From assembly GCA_035304385.1 (NCBI GenBank), contig DATGQD010000028.1, forward strand, positions 1-64,000: DNA of 64,000 nucleotides, read 5' to 3'. Source of the DNA: ZC4RG29 sp035304385. GTDB taxonomy: Bacteria > Bacteroidota > Bacteroidia > Cytophagales > Cyclobacteriaceae. The translations under genes were made by a program, and so were the position numbers. Each line of letters opens with the position of its first letter. Position 1 is the stretch's first letter. Of the stretch, positions 26,000 to 34,589 are shown piece by piece. The notes below the pieces were generated by a model. The model worked only from the letters and a program-made list of their open reading frames with translations, made no database searches and was not told where the DNA came from.

Positions 26000-26827
26000 A
26001 TGCCAACACCATTGGAAATTCTGCTAGACCCCATTTCGTTAATTGTATTGTCGATATACGGGGCATTGATGCTTTGGGAGGCCCTGTTCCCGGGTAGAGA
26101 ACTCCCGAAAGTTAAAAACTGGAAGATCAGGGGTATCCTGGCATTTCTGTGTTTCTTTTACCTGTCGTCGTACCTGCCCATATTTATCGACCCGGTACTC
26201 GCACCCTATCGCATCTTTGACCTCACATCGTGGGGAACAGCCTGGGGCGGCCTTTTTGCCGTGCTGTTATACGAATTCGGCGTCTTTGTCTGGCATTACA
26301 GCCTTCACCGGAGTGACTTTCTTTGGAAGCGCTTCCACCAGATGCATCATAGCGCGGAAAGGCTCGATACGTACGGAGCGTTTTATTTCAGCCCCCTTGA
26401 TATGCTGGGTTGGATAACGCTGAGCAGCATTTGCTTCAGCCTTATCGCAGGCCTCACGCCGCAGGCCATTACGGTCATGATCCTGGTGACGAACTTCTTT
26501 TCTATTTTCCAGCATGCCAATATCAGAACGCCACGGTGGCTCGGGTACATCGTGCAGCGGCCCGAGAGCCACACGTTCCATCATGGACAAGGAATACACC
26601 GCTACAACTACTCTGACCTACCCTTGTACGATATTATTTTCGGAACCTTCCGCAACCCGAAGGGCTTTGAGCACCCGACTGGCTTTTACCATGGCGCTTC
26701 CGCCAGAGTCTGGGATATGCTGCGCGGACGGGACGTCTCGACACCAGACCTGGGAACAGAGGCAGAGGCAGGAGCAGATGCAGAGGCAGAGGCAGTGGCA
26801 AGGGTCAACGAAAACATTGGGGTATGA
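26000..26827 (+). CDS. Sterol desaturase (fatty acid hydroxylase)-family membrane protein
   Basis: A 275-residue di-iron membrane enzyme. Three histidine clusters are visible: WHYSLHR (~93-99), HQMHHS (~112-117) and HTFHHGQGIHRYNY (~192-205), with membrane helices before and between them. The family hydroxylates or desaturates lipids and needs oxygen. The last ~25 residues are an Ala/Glu-rich tail (EAEAGADAEAEAVARV) coded by a GCAGAG-type hexamer repeat that forms one arm of the inverted repeat at 26775-26856, so the tail is probably a late addition to the core enzyme. Confidence 0.82.
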   Translation: MPTPLEILLDPISLIVLSIYGALMLWEALFPGRELPKVKNWKIRGILAFLCFFYLSSYLPIFIDPVLAPYRIFDLTSWGTAWGGLFAVLLYEFGVFVWHYSLHRSDFLWKRFHQMHHSAERLDTYGAFYFSPLDMLGWITLSSICFSLIAGLTPQAITVMILVTNFFSIFQHANIRTPRWLGYIVQRPESHTFHHGQGIHRYNYSDLPLYDIIFGTFRNPKGFEHPTGFYHGASARVWDMLRGRDVSTPDLGTEAEAGADAEAEAVARVNENIGV

Positions 26828-26856
26828 CCTTGCGTCTGCATCTGCCTCTGCATCTG
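26775..26856. repeat. Hexamer-built inverted repeat between convergent genes
   Basis: A 25-base arm (26775-26799, CAGATGCAGAGGCAG...) pairs with 26832-26856 with 22 of 25 matches, leaving a 32-base loop that contains the TGA of the desaturase gene. Both arms are built from degenerate GCAGAG/GCAGAT units, and the right arm stops one base short of the SRPBCC stop codon. It could act as a bidirectional transcript end, though no T-run is present. Confidence 0.55.
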
Positions 26857-26857
26857 A

Positions 26858-27295
26858 TTAGGCGGATTCGGCGAGTTCCTTGACTTTAATCAGCGACTTG
26901 GGAAAAGTGTCACTGAAATAGTCGACGTATTCTTCAGGGGCATCGAGCTGAACTTTAAGCATGGTGGCGGATCCGTCATCTTCAAGGAAGTATGATTCCC
27001 GCGATTCGTTCCATCCGGCATCGCCATGTCCCTGACGTTCGATGCCCTTTTCAACTTCGCCCTGGTGCAGGAAGATCATGGTCTCATTGGGCACTTTCTT
27101 TTCGATCAGGGCGTACATGCCGCTATCTTCCTCGTTTACGAAGTGAACTTTGCTTCCTTCGTTCCAGTCGCTAACCGCCCTGGAGCCTTCGCTGAAAACG
27201 CTGGTCCACTGCCGGTACGTGTCGTCGTTCCAGAGTACGTCCCAGACTCTCGGTCTGGGCGCATCGATTCGGATGTCGAATTCTAACTTTTTCAT
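26858..27295 (-). CDS. SRPBCC-family protein (AHSA1/START-like)
   Basis: A 145-residue single-domain protein. The start FDIRIDAPRPRVWDVLWNDD, the central strands and the last amphipathic helix (EYVDYFSDTFPKSLIKVKELA) match the AHSA1-like branch of the START/Bet v1 helix-grip fold, which binds hydrophobic ligands or partner proteins. There is no signal peptide, so it is cytoplasmic. It converges with the desaturase gene, the two separated only by an inverted repeat. Its ligand is unknown. Confidence 0.75.
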   Translation of the reverse strand: MKKLEFDIRIDAPRPRVWDVLWNDDTYRQWTSVFSEGSRAVSDWNEGSKVHFVNEEDSGMYALIEKKVPNETMIFLHQGEVEKGIERQGHGDAGWNESRESYFLEDDGSATMLKVQLDAPEEYVDYFSDTFPKSLIKVKELAESA

Positions 27296-27431
27296 GTCTT
27301 TTTGGTCATTGTATAGTCAAACTTACGCTCAATTCTCAAACCCGCCTACGTGTCATTGCGTCATTTTCAAGGGCGGTTTGCGACCGTGCGAAAATACAAG
27401 GGATGCTGCCCTCGAGAGAGGCGATTTTTTT

Positions 27432-28082
27432 CTACAGGCTGTCGTTCTGGCGTTCCTCTCCCTCAAATTCGGCCAACACCTCATTGAACCGCATCAGGGG
27501 CTCTCTGAAATTCTTCTGGTTTTCCTTTCGGATCGCCAACGCGCATGAGAGGACGGTTACGATAAATATGATGATCGCACCTGACTGATGTTCGATGACG
27601 CCACCAGGAACATACAACTCAAAGACGATGAAGACGCCGATGGCGGATGCCGTGGGGATGAGAATGAATTCATACCACTTCTTGAATCGATAAAAACTCA
27701 TCAGCAGATTGCGGCGTACCGTGATGTAATCTTTCAGCGACGTGTCTCCGATCTGCCCCTCTTGATGTCGGTCCGGACGGGCCACAGCAATGGCTTTGAA
27801 CTTGATCATCAACACAGTGGTGAACGGAATGAACAACATCACACCCCAGATCGCCGGTATCAGAATGCCTGGGTTCGACCAGTACCTTACGATCACGTTG
27901 CACAGCAATGCGTATACGATTATCTGCATCACGAACGCAGCCCAAAAGTATTGCATGGCAGTTTGTGTGTGTGCCTTAACCCGCGAGCGGACTATTCGGC
28001 TGAATGTCGCAGGGTCATATGCGCCAGTCGTACTGCCATGTGCAGCCGACCAGTCTTTTTTCATTTGATCTATGCTCGTCAT
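27432..28082 (-). CDS. Four-helix membrane protein coupled to an ECF sigma gene
   Basis: Start set at 28082: the sigma gene's TGA and this ATG share one base (TGATG), a clear coupling signal. The open frame upstream lies inside the sigma gene in another frame and is ignored. The 216-residue product has a ~50-residue polar N-terminal part, then four hydrophobic helices (about residues 48-70, 75-97, 148-170 and 180-198) and a charged tail. It has no recognised family or zinc-binding anti-sigma motif. The gene order and coupling suggest control of the sigma factor, for example as a membrane anti-sigma factor, but this is inference. Confidence 0.7.
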   Translation of the reverse strand: MTSIDQMKKDWSAAHGSTTGAYDPATFSRIVRSRVKAHTQTAMQYFWAAFVMQIIVYALLCNVIVRYWSNPGILIPAIWGVMLFIPFTTVLMIKFKAIAVARPDRHQEGQIGDTSLKDYITVRRNLLMSFYRFKKWYEFILIPTASAIGVFIVFELYVPGGVIEHQSGAIIIFIVTVLSCALAIRKENQKNFREPLMRFNEVLAEFEGEERQNDSL

Positions 28083-28582
28083 CAGTTTACTCCCGTTTTC
28101 GTCATTTGTCTTTCCAACTCGTTCTTGATGCGGACCAGTCTCACGCCTACATTGGATCGGGAGAGACCGGTAACGGTCGCGATTTCCTCGTAACTGAGAT
28201 CCTCGAGGTACAGCATGATGATCGCCCGGTTCAATTCCGATAGTTTGCCGATGGCTTTGTATAACGCCGCTATCTTTTCCTCCTTGTCCTCTGTCAGAGG
28301 TTCGGCAATTTCCAGGTGTGTTTCCGACAGGGTTTCTTTGCGGCGCCGACTTCTTTTCCTGACATGCGTGAGGGCGGTGTTCAGACAGACACTGTACATC
28401 CACGTGGAGAATTTGGAACGTCGGTTGAATCGGGGGTACGACCGCCACAGTTGATACATCATTTCCTGTATCACATCATCGCGTTCGTCCGGATCTGTAA
28501 AGTACAGGCGGGCAACCTTGTGCACGATGCCGATATTTTGATTCACCTCACTGAGAAACGCCTGGTCCAAAGCTTCCATCAT
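28082..28582 (-). CDS. ECF RNA polymerase sigma factor
   Basis: A 166-residue sigma-70 family protein. Region 2 contains DPDERDDVIQEMMYQLWRSYPRF and SKFSTWMYSVCLNTALTHVRK (~30-75). Region 4 has LSELNRAIIMLYLEDLSYEEIATVTGLSRSNVGVRLVRIK (~113-155), a helix-turn-helix for -35-type recognition; these are quoted as landmarks only. It directs transcription of an unknown regulon. The downstream membrane protein is translationally coupled and may hold it inactive. Confidence 0.88.
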   Translation of the reverse strand: MMEALDQAFLSEVNQNIGIVHKVARLYFTDPDERDDVIQEMMYQLWRSYPRFNRRSKFSTWMYSVCLNTALTHVRKRSRRRKETLSETHLEIAEPLTEDKEEKIAALYKAIGKLSELNRAIIMLYLEDLSYEEIATVTGLSRSNVGVRLVRIKNELERQMTKTGVN

Positions 28583-28719
28583 GCGAATTTTCTCATTTTA
28601 ACAATGGGTGACGGCAGACGGTAAAAAACTACATGATTTTGGTAATTTTTTCAGATGCTCAATTCACACAAATTGCCGCAAGAAAATAATCGGGCTTCCA
28701 TCTTCCCATCCCCGTTCTA

Positions 28720-30459
28720 TCAGATCCGTGCCTGATAGGTGTATAAATCAAAATATCGCCCTTTTACAGCGATGAGTTCATCGTGGGTGCCGCGTTCTGC
28801 GATGCGTCCTTTTTCGATTACGAGGATCTGGTCCGCTTGCCGGATGGTGCTGAGACGGTGTGCGATTACGAAGGTAGTGCGGCCTCTCATTAGCGTCGAG
28901 AGGCTTTTTTGTATGAAGGATTCACTTTCTGTGTCGAGGTTGGAAGTGGCTTCGTCCAGGATGAGTATCCGGGGATCGGCCAGGATGGCGCGCGCAATGG
29001 CGATGCGCTGACGTTGGCCGCCGGAGAGCTTGACGCCGCGTTCGCCGATGACCGTATCCAGGCCATCCTCAAAACGCGAAGCAAACTCGTCGACATAAGC
29101 GGCGGATGCCGCATTTTCAACGTCGCTTTCCGTGGCATCGGGCCGCGGGAATCGGATGTTTTCGCGGATAGTGCCCTCGAAGAGGAAGTCGTCTTGCAGA
29201 ACGACACCAAGCTGGCTTCGATAGCTCGACAGCGAGACTTTGCTGAGGTCATATCCGTCGACTGTCACCTTGCCGGATATCGGCGTGATGAAACTTGCTA
29301 CCAGGCCGGCGATGGTCGTCTTACCTGACCCCGATGTGCCTACCAAGGCAGTCACAGTGCCTGCGGGCGACTTAAAACTGATGTTGTGAAGAACAGGCTT
29401 GCCTTCTTCGTAAGCGAATCCGACATCATGAAATTCAATGTCACCGTGTATCGGTCCGATCGTCAGCGTTCGTTCGGTGCCGTCATCCTCCGGATCCATA
29501 TTCATGATTTCCTCCGTGCGGTCCAGGCCCGCGAAGGCTTCCGTAAGTTGGCTTCCGATGTTGCTCATCTGGACGATAGGTGCGATCATGAAGCCGAGGA
29601 ACAAGGTGAAGGAAAGGAAATCGCCGAACGTCATGTTTCCTTCCATAATCATATAGCCACCGATACCCATAATGCCGGCGCTGGCCAGGCCAAGCAGGAG
29701 GGTAGCTGAGCTGGTCACGAGGCTTGTACTCGTCAGGCTCTTCCTGACATTTAAGAAGAGTCTGTTCACCCCTTCTTCAAAGGTTCGTATCTCCTGGGCC
29801 TCAGCGTTGAATCCCTTGATCACGCGAACGCCATTCAACGTTTCCGTAAGCCGCCCCGTGACTTCCGCGTTGAGTTTGCTGCGCTCGCGGAAAATAGGGC
29901 GAATGTAATTGAAGGCTTTCATCGAGATGAAGGCGAAGATGAGTACCGGTACCAGCGTATATAGCGTCATCATCGGACTGATCCGGATCAGCAGCACCAG
30001 TGACACTGCTGAGGTAAGTACGCCGCCGACGAGTTGCACGAGGCCCGTGCCAACAAGATTCCGTACGCCTTCCACGTCGGTCATGATACGGGACACGAGT
30101 GCACCTGACTTGGTATTATCGAAAAAGCGTATGGGCAGCTGTAGAATCTTTTGCTGCACCTGTGTTCGCAGGATGGCTATCAGCCGCTGGGCCTCCACAC
30201 TAAGAATTTGCGTTAAGGCAAAAGAAGTGATCGCCTGGACGATGATGGCGCCCACCACGCCGGCGAGAAGGAGCCGGAGCAGTTCCATATTCTTGTTGGC
30301 AATGACCTCGTCGACGAGGTATTTGCTGGCCCACGGCAGCACGAGCCCCGAAAGACGACTTATGGCAATAAGAACGAGGCCTATCAGGAGCAATCGCCGC
30401 CGTGGCCAGATGATCGTCCGGAAAACCTTAGCTATCGATACACGCGACTTTTTCTTCAT
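28720..30459 (-). CDS. ABC exporter, fused permease and ATPase (MsbA-like)
   Basis: A 579-residue half-transporter. Six membrane helices occupy residues ~18-310 (type I exporter fold). The ATPase domain follows with Walker A LVGTSGSGKTT (~375-385), signature LSGGQRQRIAIARAIL (~478-493), Walker B ILILDEATSNLD and the H-loop IAHRLSTI. It would work as a homodimer exporting a lipid, drug or peptide. It stands alone in its transcription unit, with 138 bases between it and the end of DUF1015. Substrate cannot be told from sequence. Confidence 0.88.
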   Translation of the reverse strand: MKKKSRVSIAKVFRTIIWPRRRLLLIGLVLIAISRLSGLVLPWASKYLVDEVIANKNMELLRLLLAGVVGAIIVQAITSFALTQILSVEAQRLIAILRTQVQQKILQLPIRFFDNTKSGALVSRIMTDVEGVRNLVGTGLVQLVGGVLTSAVSLVLLIRISPMMTLYTLVPVLIFAFISMKAFNYIRPIFRERSKLNAEVTGRLTETLNGVRVIKGFNAEAQEIRTFEEGVNRLFLNVRKSLTSTSLVTSSATLLLGLASAGIMGIGGYMIMEGNMTFGDFLSFTLFLGFMIAPIVQMSNIGSQLTEAFAGLDRTEEIMNMDPEDDGTERTLTIGPIHGDIEFHDVGFAYEEGKPVLHNISFKSPAGTVTALVGTSGSGKTTIAGLVASFITPISGKVTVDGYDLSKVSLSSYRSQLGVVLQDDFLFEGTIRENIRFPRPDATESDVENAASAAYVDEFASRFEDGLDTVIGERGVKLSGGQRQRIAIARAILADPRILILDEATSNLDTESESFIQKSLSTLMRGRTTFVIAHRLSTIRQADQILVIEKGRIAERGTHDELIAVKGRYFDLYTYQARI

Positions 30460-30525
30460 ACGTACGTATGACGAATTTAGGCCGAATTTATTTCAACGGC
30501 CTACCGGCCGACCTGGTTAACGGTA

Positions 30526-30540
30526 CGAGCCCACGGCTCG
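30526..30540. repeat. Short hairpin between DUF1015 and ABC transporter genes
   Basis: CGAGCC and GGCTCG arms around a CAC loop. No T-run follows on the minus strand, so a terminator role for the DUF1015 transcript is weak. Confidence 0.3.
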
Positions 30541-30598
30541 CGGAAGGCGCTCCGGCTCGGCGAAACTGCGGGGAGGTGCCGAGTGGCAACGACGATCC

Positions 30599-31843
30599 TT
30601 AATCTTCCAGTGAATGGACCACCAGCCCGCTACGGAGCTTGGGTTCGAACCAGGTTGTCTTTGGCGGCATAATATTCCCGCTGTCGGCGATGTCCATGAG
30701 TTGCTTCATGGTAACGGGATATAGCGCGAACGCGACCTTCATCTCTCCGCTGTCGACTCTCCGTTGGAGTTCTTCCAGACCGCGGATGCCACCGACAAAG
30801 TCGATCCTCTTGTCTGTACGCAGGTCGTGAATATTCAGCAGCGGCTTCAGAATTTGCTCGGAGAGAATTGTGACGTCGAGGACGCCGATCGGGTCGGTAT
30901 CGTCGTACGTACCGGGTTTCGCCGAAAGCAGATACCACTTGCCCTCGAGGTACATGCTGAATTCATGAAGGCGTGACGGGCGAGCTGCCTCGGCAGACGG
31001 TGCGCTGACGGTGAACGATTGTTCCAGGGCCTTGAGGAATGATGCAGCGGTGTGGTTGTTCAGGTCGCGGACCACGCGGTTGTAGTCCATGATATGGAGT
31101 TGGTTGTCCGGAAAATGCACCGCCAGAAAATAATTGTATTCTTCGTTGCCGGTGTGGTTGGGATTTTCCGTACGGAGGTCGTGTCCTACCAGCGCAGCCG
31201 CCGCAGTACGATGATGGCCATCGGCAACGTAAGTAGCGGGCAAGGCTGCAAAGGCATCCACGATCTTGCTGATCGCATCCGCGTCGCGTACAACCCACAG
31301 CCGGTGACTGATGCCGTCGTCCGCAACGAAGTCGTACTCCGGTTGTTCCTTCTTGATTGTTGCTACCACTTTGTCGACAGCCTCAAGTGCGTGATAGGCA
31401 AAAAACACGGGCTCGGCATTCATCATCGCCACGCGAACGTGATTTTTCCTGTCGTTCTCTTTGTCGGGCCGTGTCAGTTCATGCTTCTTTATTCGCCCTT
31501 CCATGTAGTCGTCCACTGCCGCGCAGGCCACGATGCCATCCTGCGTTCTCCCGTCCATGGTGAGCTCGTAGATGTAGAGACATTCTGTGTCGTCTTGCCG
31601 GAAGACGCCGTCCGACACCAGTTTCTGAAAATTGGTTCTTGCGGCTTCATACACCGCAGGGCTATACGGATCGGTATCCGGTGGAAGCGTGATTTCAGGT
31701 TTAACTACGTTAAGAAAGGAGTAGGGATTGCCCTTTGCTTCTTCGCGTGCTTCGTCTGAATCCAGCACATCGTACGGCCTTGATGCCACAGCCTTGGCCA
31801 ACTCCGCTTTGGGGCGATATCCCTTGAAAGGTTTAATTCTCAT
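30599..31843 (-). CDS. DUF1015-family protein in the serine biosynthesis cluster
   Basis: A 414-residue cytoplasmic protein of the DUF1015 family (COG4198 type). The N-terminus IKPFKGYRP and SRPYDVLD and the central motif YVADGHHRTAAAAL (~203-216) are diagnostic. The DGHHR motif resembles the ParB/sulfiredoxin-fold motif of the serine kinases SerK and SbnI, which suggests a nucleotide-binding site. The gene follows serA by 64 bases on the same strand, an order shared by many Bacteroidota and Firmicutes. Its biochemical role is not established; a part in serine or phosphoserine metabolism is inferred. Confidence 0.8.
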   Translation of the reverse strand: MRIKPFKGYRPKAELAKAVASRPYDVLDSDEAREEAKGNPYSFLNVVKPEITLPPDTDPYSPAVYEAARTNFQKLVSDGVFRQDDTECLYIYELTMDGRTQDGIVACAAVDDYMEGRIKKHELTRPDKENDRKNHVRVAMMNAEPVFFAYHALEAVDKVVATIKKEQPEYDFVADDGISHRLWVVRDADAISKIVDAFAALPATYVADGHHRTAAAALVGHDLRTENPNHTGNEEYNYFLAVHFPDNQLHIMDYNRVVRDLNNHTAASFLKALEQSFTVSAPSAEAARPSRLHEFSMYLEGKWYLLSAKPGTYDDTDPIGVLDVTILSEQILKPLLNIHDLRTDKRIDFVGGIRGLEELQRRVDSGEMKVAFALYPVTMKQLMDIADSGNIMPPKTTWFEPKLRSGLVVHSLED

Positions 31844-31907
31844 TTACGATCAGTTGATAGATTGATAACCATGTATGCCACCACGCACGCCCGGCCGCGC
31901 CTGCGGG

Positions 31908-33092
31908 TCATTGTCCATTTTCCTTCGGCAATAGCCTCACCAGTATAACGCCTTCGATTTCGCGGATGCCGGCGATCTGAGACTCCTCGACGTGCCCATC
32001 CACATCGATGATGTTGTAGGCGATCTCTTCGCGGTGGTGGTTGATCATGTCAGCGATGTTGATGTGTTGTGCAGCAAGGACGCTGGTGATTTTTCCCACC
32101 ATGGCCGGAACATTGCGGTTTGCGATAATGATCCGGGCGCCACCGTTTCTCGGCATGTCTGCCGGGGGGAAGTTCACTGAATTGCGGATGTTGCCGTTCT
32201 CCAGGAAGTTACGAAGTTGCTCGACGGCCATAACGGCACAATTGTTTTCCGACTCGGGCGTAGACGCGCCCAGGTGGGGGACAGTTATGATCTTGTCGTG
32301 GCCAAGCAGCGATGCTTCAGGAAAGTCGGTGACGAAGCACGCAACCTTTCCGGAATCGAGTGCCTCGATCAGGTCGTTGGTGTTGATGAGTCCTTCACGC
32401 GCGAAGTTCATAATACGAACGTTGGGCTTCATGATGGCGAACTTCGACCTGTCGATGAAACCCCGCGTAGAATCCAGCAGCGGTACGTGGATGGAGATAT
32501 AGTCTGAGGCTGAGAGCAGCGCATCCAGGCTGCGGGCCTTCTTAACATACTTCGACAACTGCCACGCGGCGTCAACAGAGATGTACGGGTCGTATCCGAT
32601 GACGCGCATTCCCAGCGCTTCGCCGGCGTTTGCCACCAGCATTCCGATGGCTCCCAGTCCGATGACGCCAAGCGTCTTTCCCTGGATTTCCGGGCCCACA
32701 AAACTGGACTTACCCTTTTCAACCAGCTTGGGAACTTCCGCGCCCTTATCCTTGAGGCCTTGCGCCCAGGAGATCCCTTGTGCGATCTTTCTCGAAGACA
32801 GGAGCATGCCCGCAATGACAAGCTCTTTCACGGCGTTGGCGTTAGCGCCCGGCGTGTTGAAGACAACAATTCCGGATTCTGTGCATCGGGAAATGGGAAT
32901 ATTGTTTACGCCCGCGCCTGCCCGCGCAATAGCCTTTACTGAAGGCGGAAACGGATAGTCGTGAAGGGAATGACTCCTTAATAATATAGCGTCAGGGGAT
33001 TGAAACTCAGAAGCAACTTCGTACTGATCCAGAGGAAACCGGGCAAGACCTTCTGGAGCGATCTTGTCAAATGTCTGTATTTTGAATACCAT
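31908..33092 (-). CDS. serA: D-3-phosphoglycerate dehydrogenase with ACT domain
   Basis: A 394-residue 2-hydroxyacid dehydrogenase. The NAD-binding motif GVIGLGAIGMLVANA lies near 143-157. Catalytic Arg is in NFAREGLI (~236), and catalytic His in VPHLGAST (~283); the acidic partner is in the VTDFPE region. The last ~75 residues form an ACT domain (ANRNVPAMVGKITSVLAAQHIN), as in serine-sensitive enzymes, so feedback by L-serine is likely. It makes 3-phosphohydroxypyruvate, the first step of serine synthesis. serC lies two bases upstream and DUF1015 64 bases downstream in one leftward operon. Confidence 0.9.
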   Translation of the reverse strand: MVFKIQTFDKIAPEGLARFPLDQYEVASEFQSPDAILLRSHSLHDYPFPPSVKAIARAGAGVNNIPISRCTESGIVVFNTPGANANAVKELVIAGMLLSSRKIAQGISWAQGLKDKGAEVPKLVEKGKSSFVGPEIQGKTLGVIGLGAIGMLVANAGEALGMRVIGYDPYISVDAAWQLSKYVKKARSLDALLSASDYISIHVPLLDSTRGFIDRSKFAIMKPNVRIMNFAREGLINTNDLIEALDSGKVACFVTDFPEASLLGHDKIITVPHLGASTPESENNCAVMAVEQLRNFLENGNIRNSVNFPPADMPRNGGARIIIANRNVPAMVGKITSVLAAQHINIADMINHHREEIAYNIIDVDGHVEESQIAGIREIEGVILVRLLPKENGQ

Positions 33093-33094
33093 GA

Positions 33095-34177
33095 TTATGC
33101 GTTTGCCTTTTCAAATTCTTCCATGAAGTCTACCAGCGCCTGTACGCCCTCGCGGGGCATCGCATTGTACAGGCTGGCCCTCATCCCGCCGACGGACCGG
33201 TGTCCTTTCAGTGTTTTGAGGCCTCGCTTGGCCGCTTCTGAAATGAATTTAGCGTCAAGTTCGTCGCTGCCGGTCACGAATGGGATGTTCATGATCGACC
33301 GTGACCTTTTTTCGACGGTGCCTTTGAACAGGCGGGAGTTGTCCAGGTAATCGTATAACAGTGCCGCCTTGGCGACGTTTTCTTTGTGCATGGCTGCGAT
33401 GCCGCCTTTAGCGAGCAGCCATTCAAACACCAGGCCTGCCATGTAGATGGCGAAACAAGGCGGTGTGTTGTAAAGTGAATCGTTCTTGGCGTGCGTCTGG
33501 TAGTCCAGCATGGTCGGCGTAATATCAAGCGCTTTGCCCAGCAGGTCTTCGCGGATGATGACGATGGTGACCCCGGCCGGGCCGATGTTCTTTTGCGCCC
33601 CGGCATAGATGAGTCCGAACTTTGTCACATCGTATTCCTGGCTCAGGATGTTGGACGACATGTCAGCCACCAGTGGCTTGGACCCGGTGTCCGGGATGGT
33701 AGGATACACCGTGCCGTAGATGGTATTGTTGGTCGTAATGTGGACATAATCGGCGTCCGGAGAGATCATACTCGGGTCGACCTCGGGTATATAGTTGAAG
33801 TTTTTGTCTTCGGAGCTTGCAATGACGTTCACCGTGCCGTAGCGTTTGGCCTCGGCCACCGCCTTCTTCGACCAGGATCCGGTGTTGACATAGTCAGCCT
33901 TTCGGGCTTGCGAAAAGAGATTCAGGGGGACCATGGCGAACTGCGTTGAGGCCCCACCCTGAAGGAACAGAACCTTATAGTTGTCCGGAATATTCATCAG
34001 GGTCCGCAGGTTCTTGATGGCATTCTCGTGAATGGAGGAGTATTCCTTACCACGATGGCTCATCTCCATAACCGACATACCCGATCCCTGCCAGTCGACG
34101 AGTTCTTCCTGCGCCTTCTTCAAAACGTCAAGGGGCAGCACGGCTGGTCCTGCCGAAAAATTGTAGCATCTGCTCAT
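33095..34177 (-). CDS. serC: Phosphoserine aminotransferase
   Basis: Start set at 34177 (MSRCYNFSAGPAVLP), giving 360 residues, the normal family length; an upstream in-frame ATG adds 11 unlike residues. The N-terminal NFSAGPA, SVMEMSHRG, the pyridoxal-phosphate region VADMSSNILSQ with the Schiff-base lysine in GAQKNIGPAGV (~197), and the C-terminal GGMRASLYNAMP are all present. It converts 3-phosphohydroxypyruvate and glutamate into phosphoserine. First gene of the serC-serA-DUF1015 operon; no serB phosphatase is in the cluster. Confidence 0.93.
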   Translation of the reverse strand: MSRCYNFSAGPAVLPLDVLKKAQEELVDWQGSGMSVMEMSHRGKEYSSIHENAIKNLRTLMNIPDNYKVLFLQGGASTQFAMVPLNLFSQARKADYVNTGSWSKKAVAEAKRYGTVNVIASSEDKNFNYIPEVDPSMISPDADYVHITTNNTIYGTVYPTIPDTGSKPLVADMSSNILSQEYDVTKFGLIYAGAQKNIGPAGVTIVIIREDLLGKALDITPTMLDYQTHAKNDSLYNTPPCFAIYMAGLVFEWLLAKGGIAAMHKENVAKAALLYDYLDNSRLFKGTVEKRSRSIMNIPFVTGSDELDAKFISEAAKRGLKTLKGHRSVGGMRASLYNAMPREGVQALVDFMEEFEKANA

Positions 34178-34589
34178 AGTAGTAGTGTGATTAAACTGGG
34201 GGATTATCATTTGAAATCGCTGTTGCGAGGCAGCGAATATGAAGGTAATTCACGAAAGAGCCAAAAGTTGCGCAATGGATTTTGGCGCTGGAAATTCAAC
34301 TGAAATGCGAAGGCCTTTTTATGGCGGTCTGATGGCGCGTAGGGCGCCGTTCAATCGTATGCGCTACGGCTTCCTTCGCCCCGCTATGACCGTCCGTTCG
34401 AACGCTGAAAGTTTCAACCCGCTGACGGGAACCATTTTAGGACGGTATTGATTATTACGTTATCTTTGTAGATCAATATGTCCCGGACCATCCGGGCTTG
34501 CGATGATGAGGCGTGATCGCCGAATTTATGAAGAAGCCGATTCCGGCCACTTTTGAAATAATGAGTATCCACTTTTTAGTCTTTGTCCT
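34178..34589. other. Intergenic region between serC and the DEAD-box helicase gene
   Basis: This 412-base divergent gap contains one good plus-strand -7 box at 34461-34468 and no credible gene. Short open frames here have compositions unlike protein. The segment 34320-34400 has small GGCGC/GCGCC inverted repeats. Confidence 0.5.
34461..34468 (+). promoter_or_regulatory. Candidate -7 box of the helicase gene
   Basis: TATCTTTG matches TAnnTTTG perfectly and is 121 bases before the predicted start. Only a T-rich ATTTTAG is seen in the -33 zone. The resulting leader of about 110 bases is long, as is common for cold-inducible helicase genes. Confidence 0.45.

Noticed and set aside
34239..34451. 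70-codon frame upstream of the helicase gene
   Set aside because: No ribosome-binding site, no domain, and it lies in promoter-type intergenic DNA.
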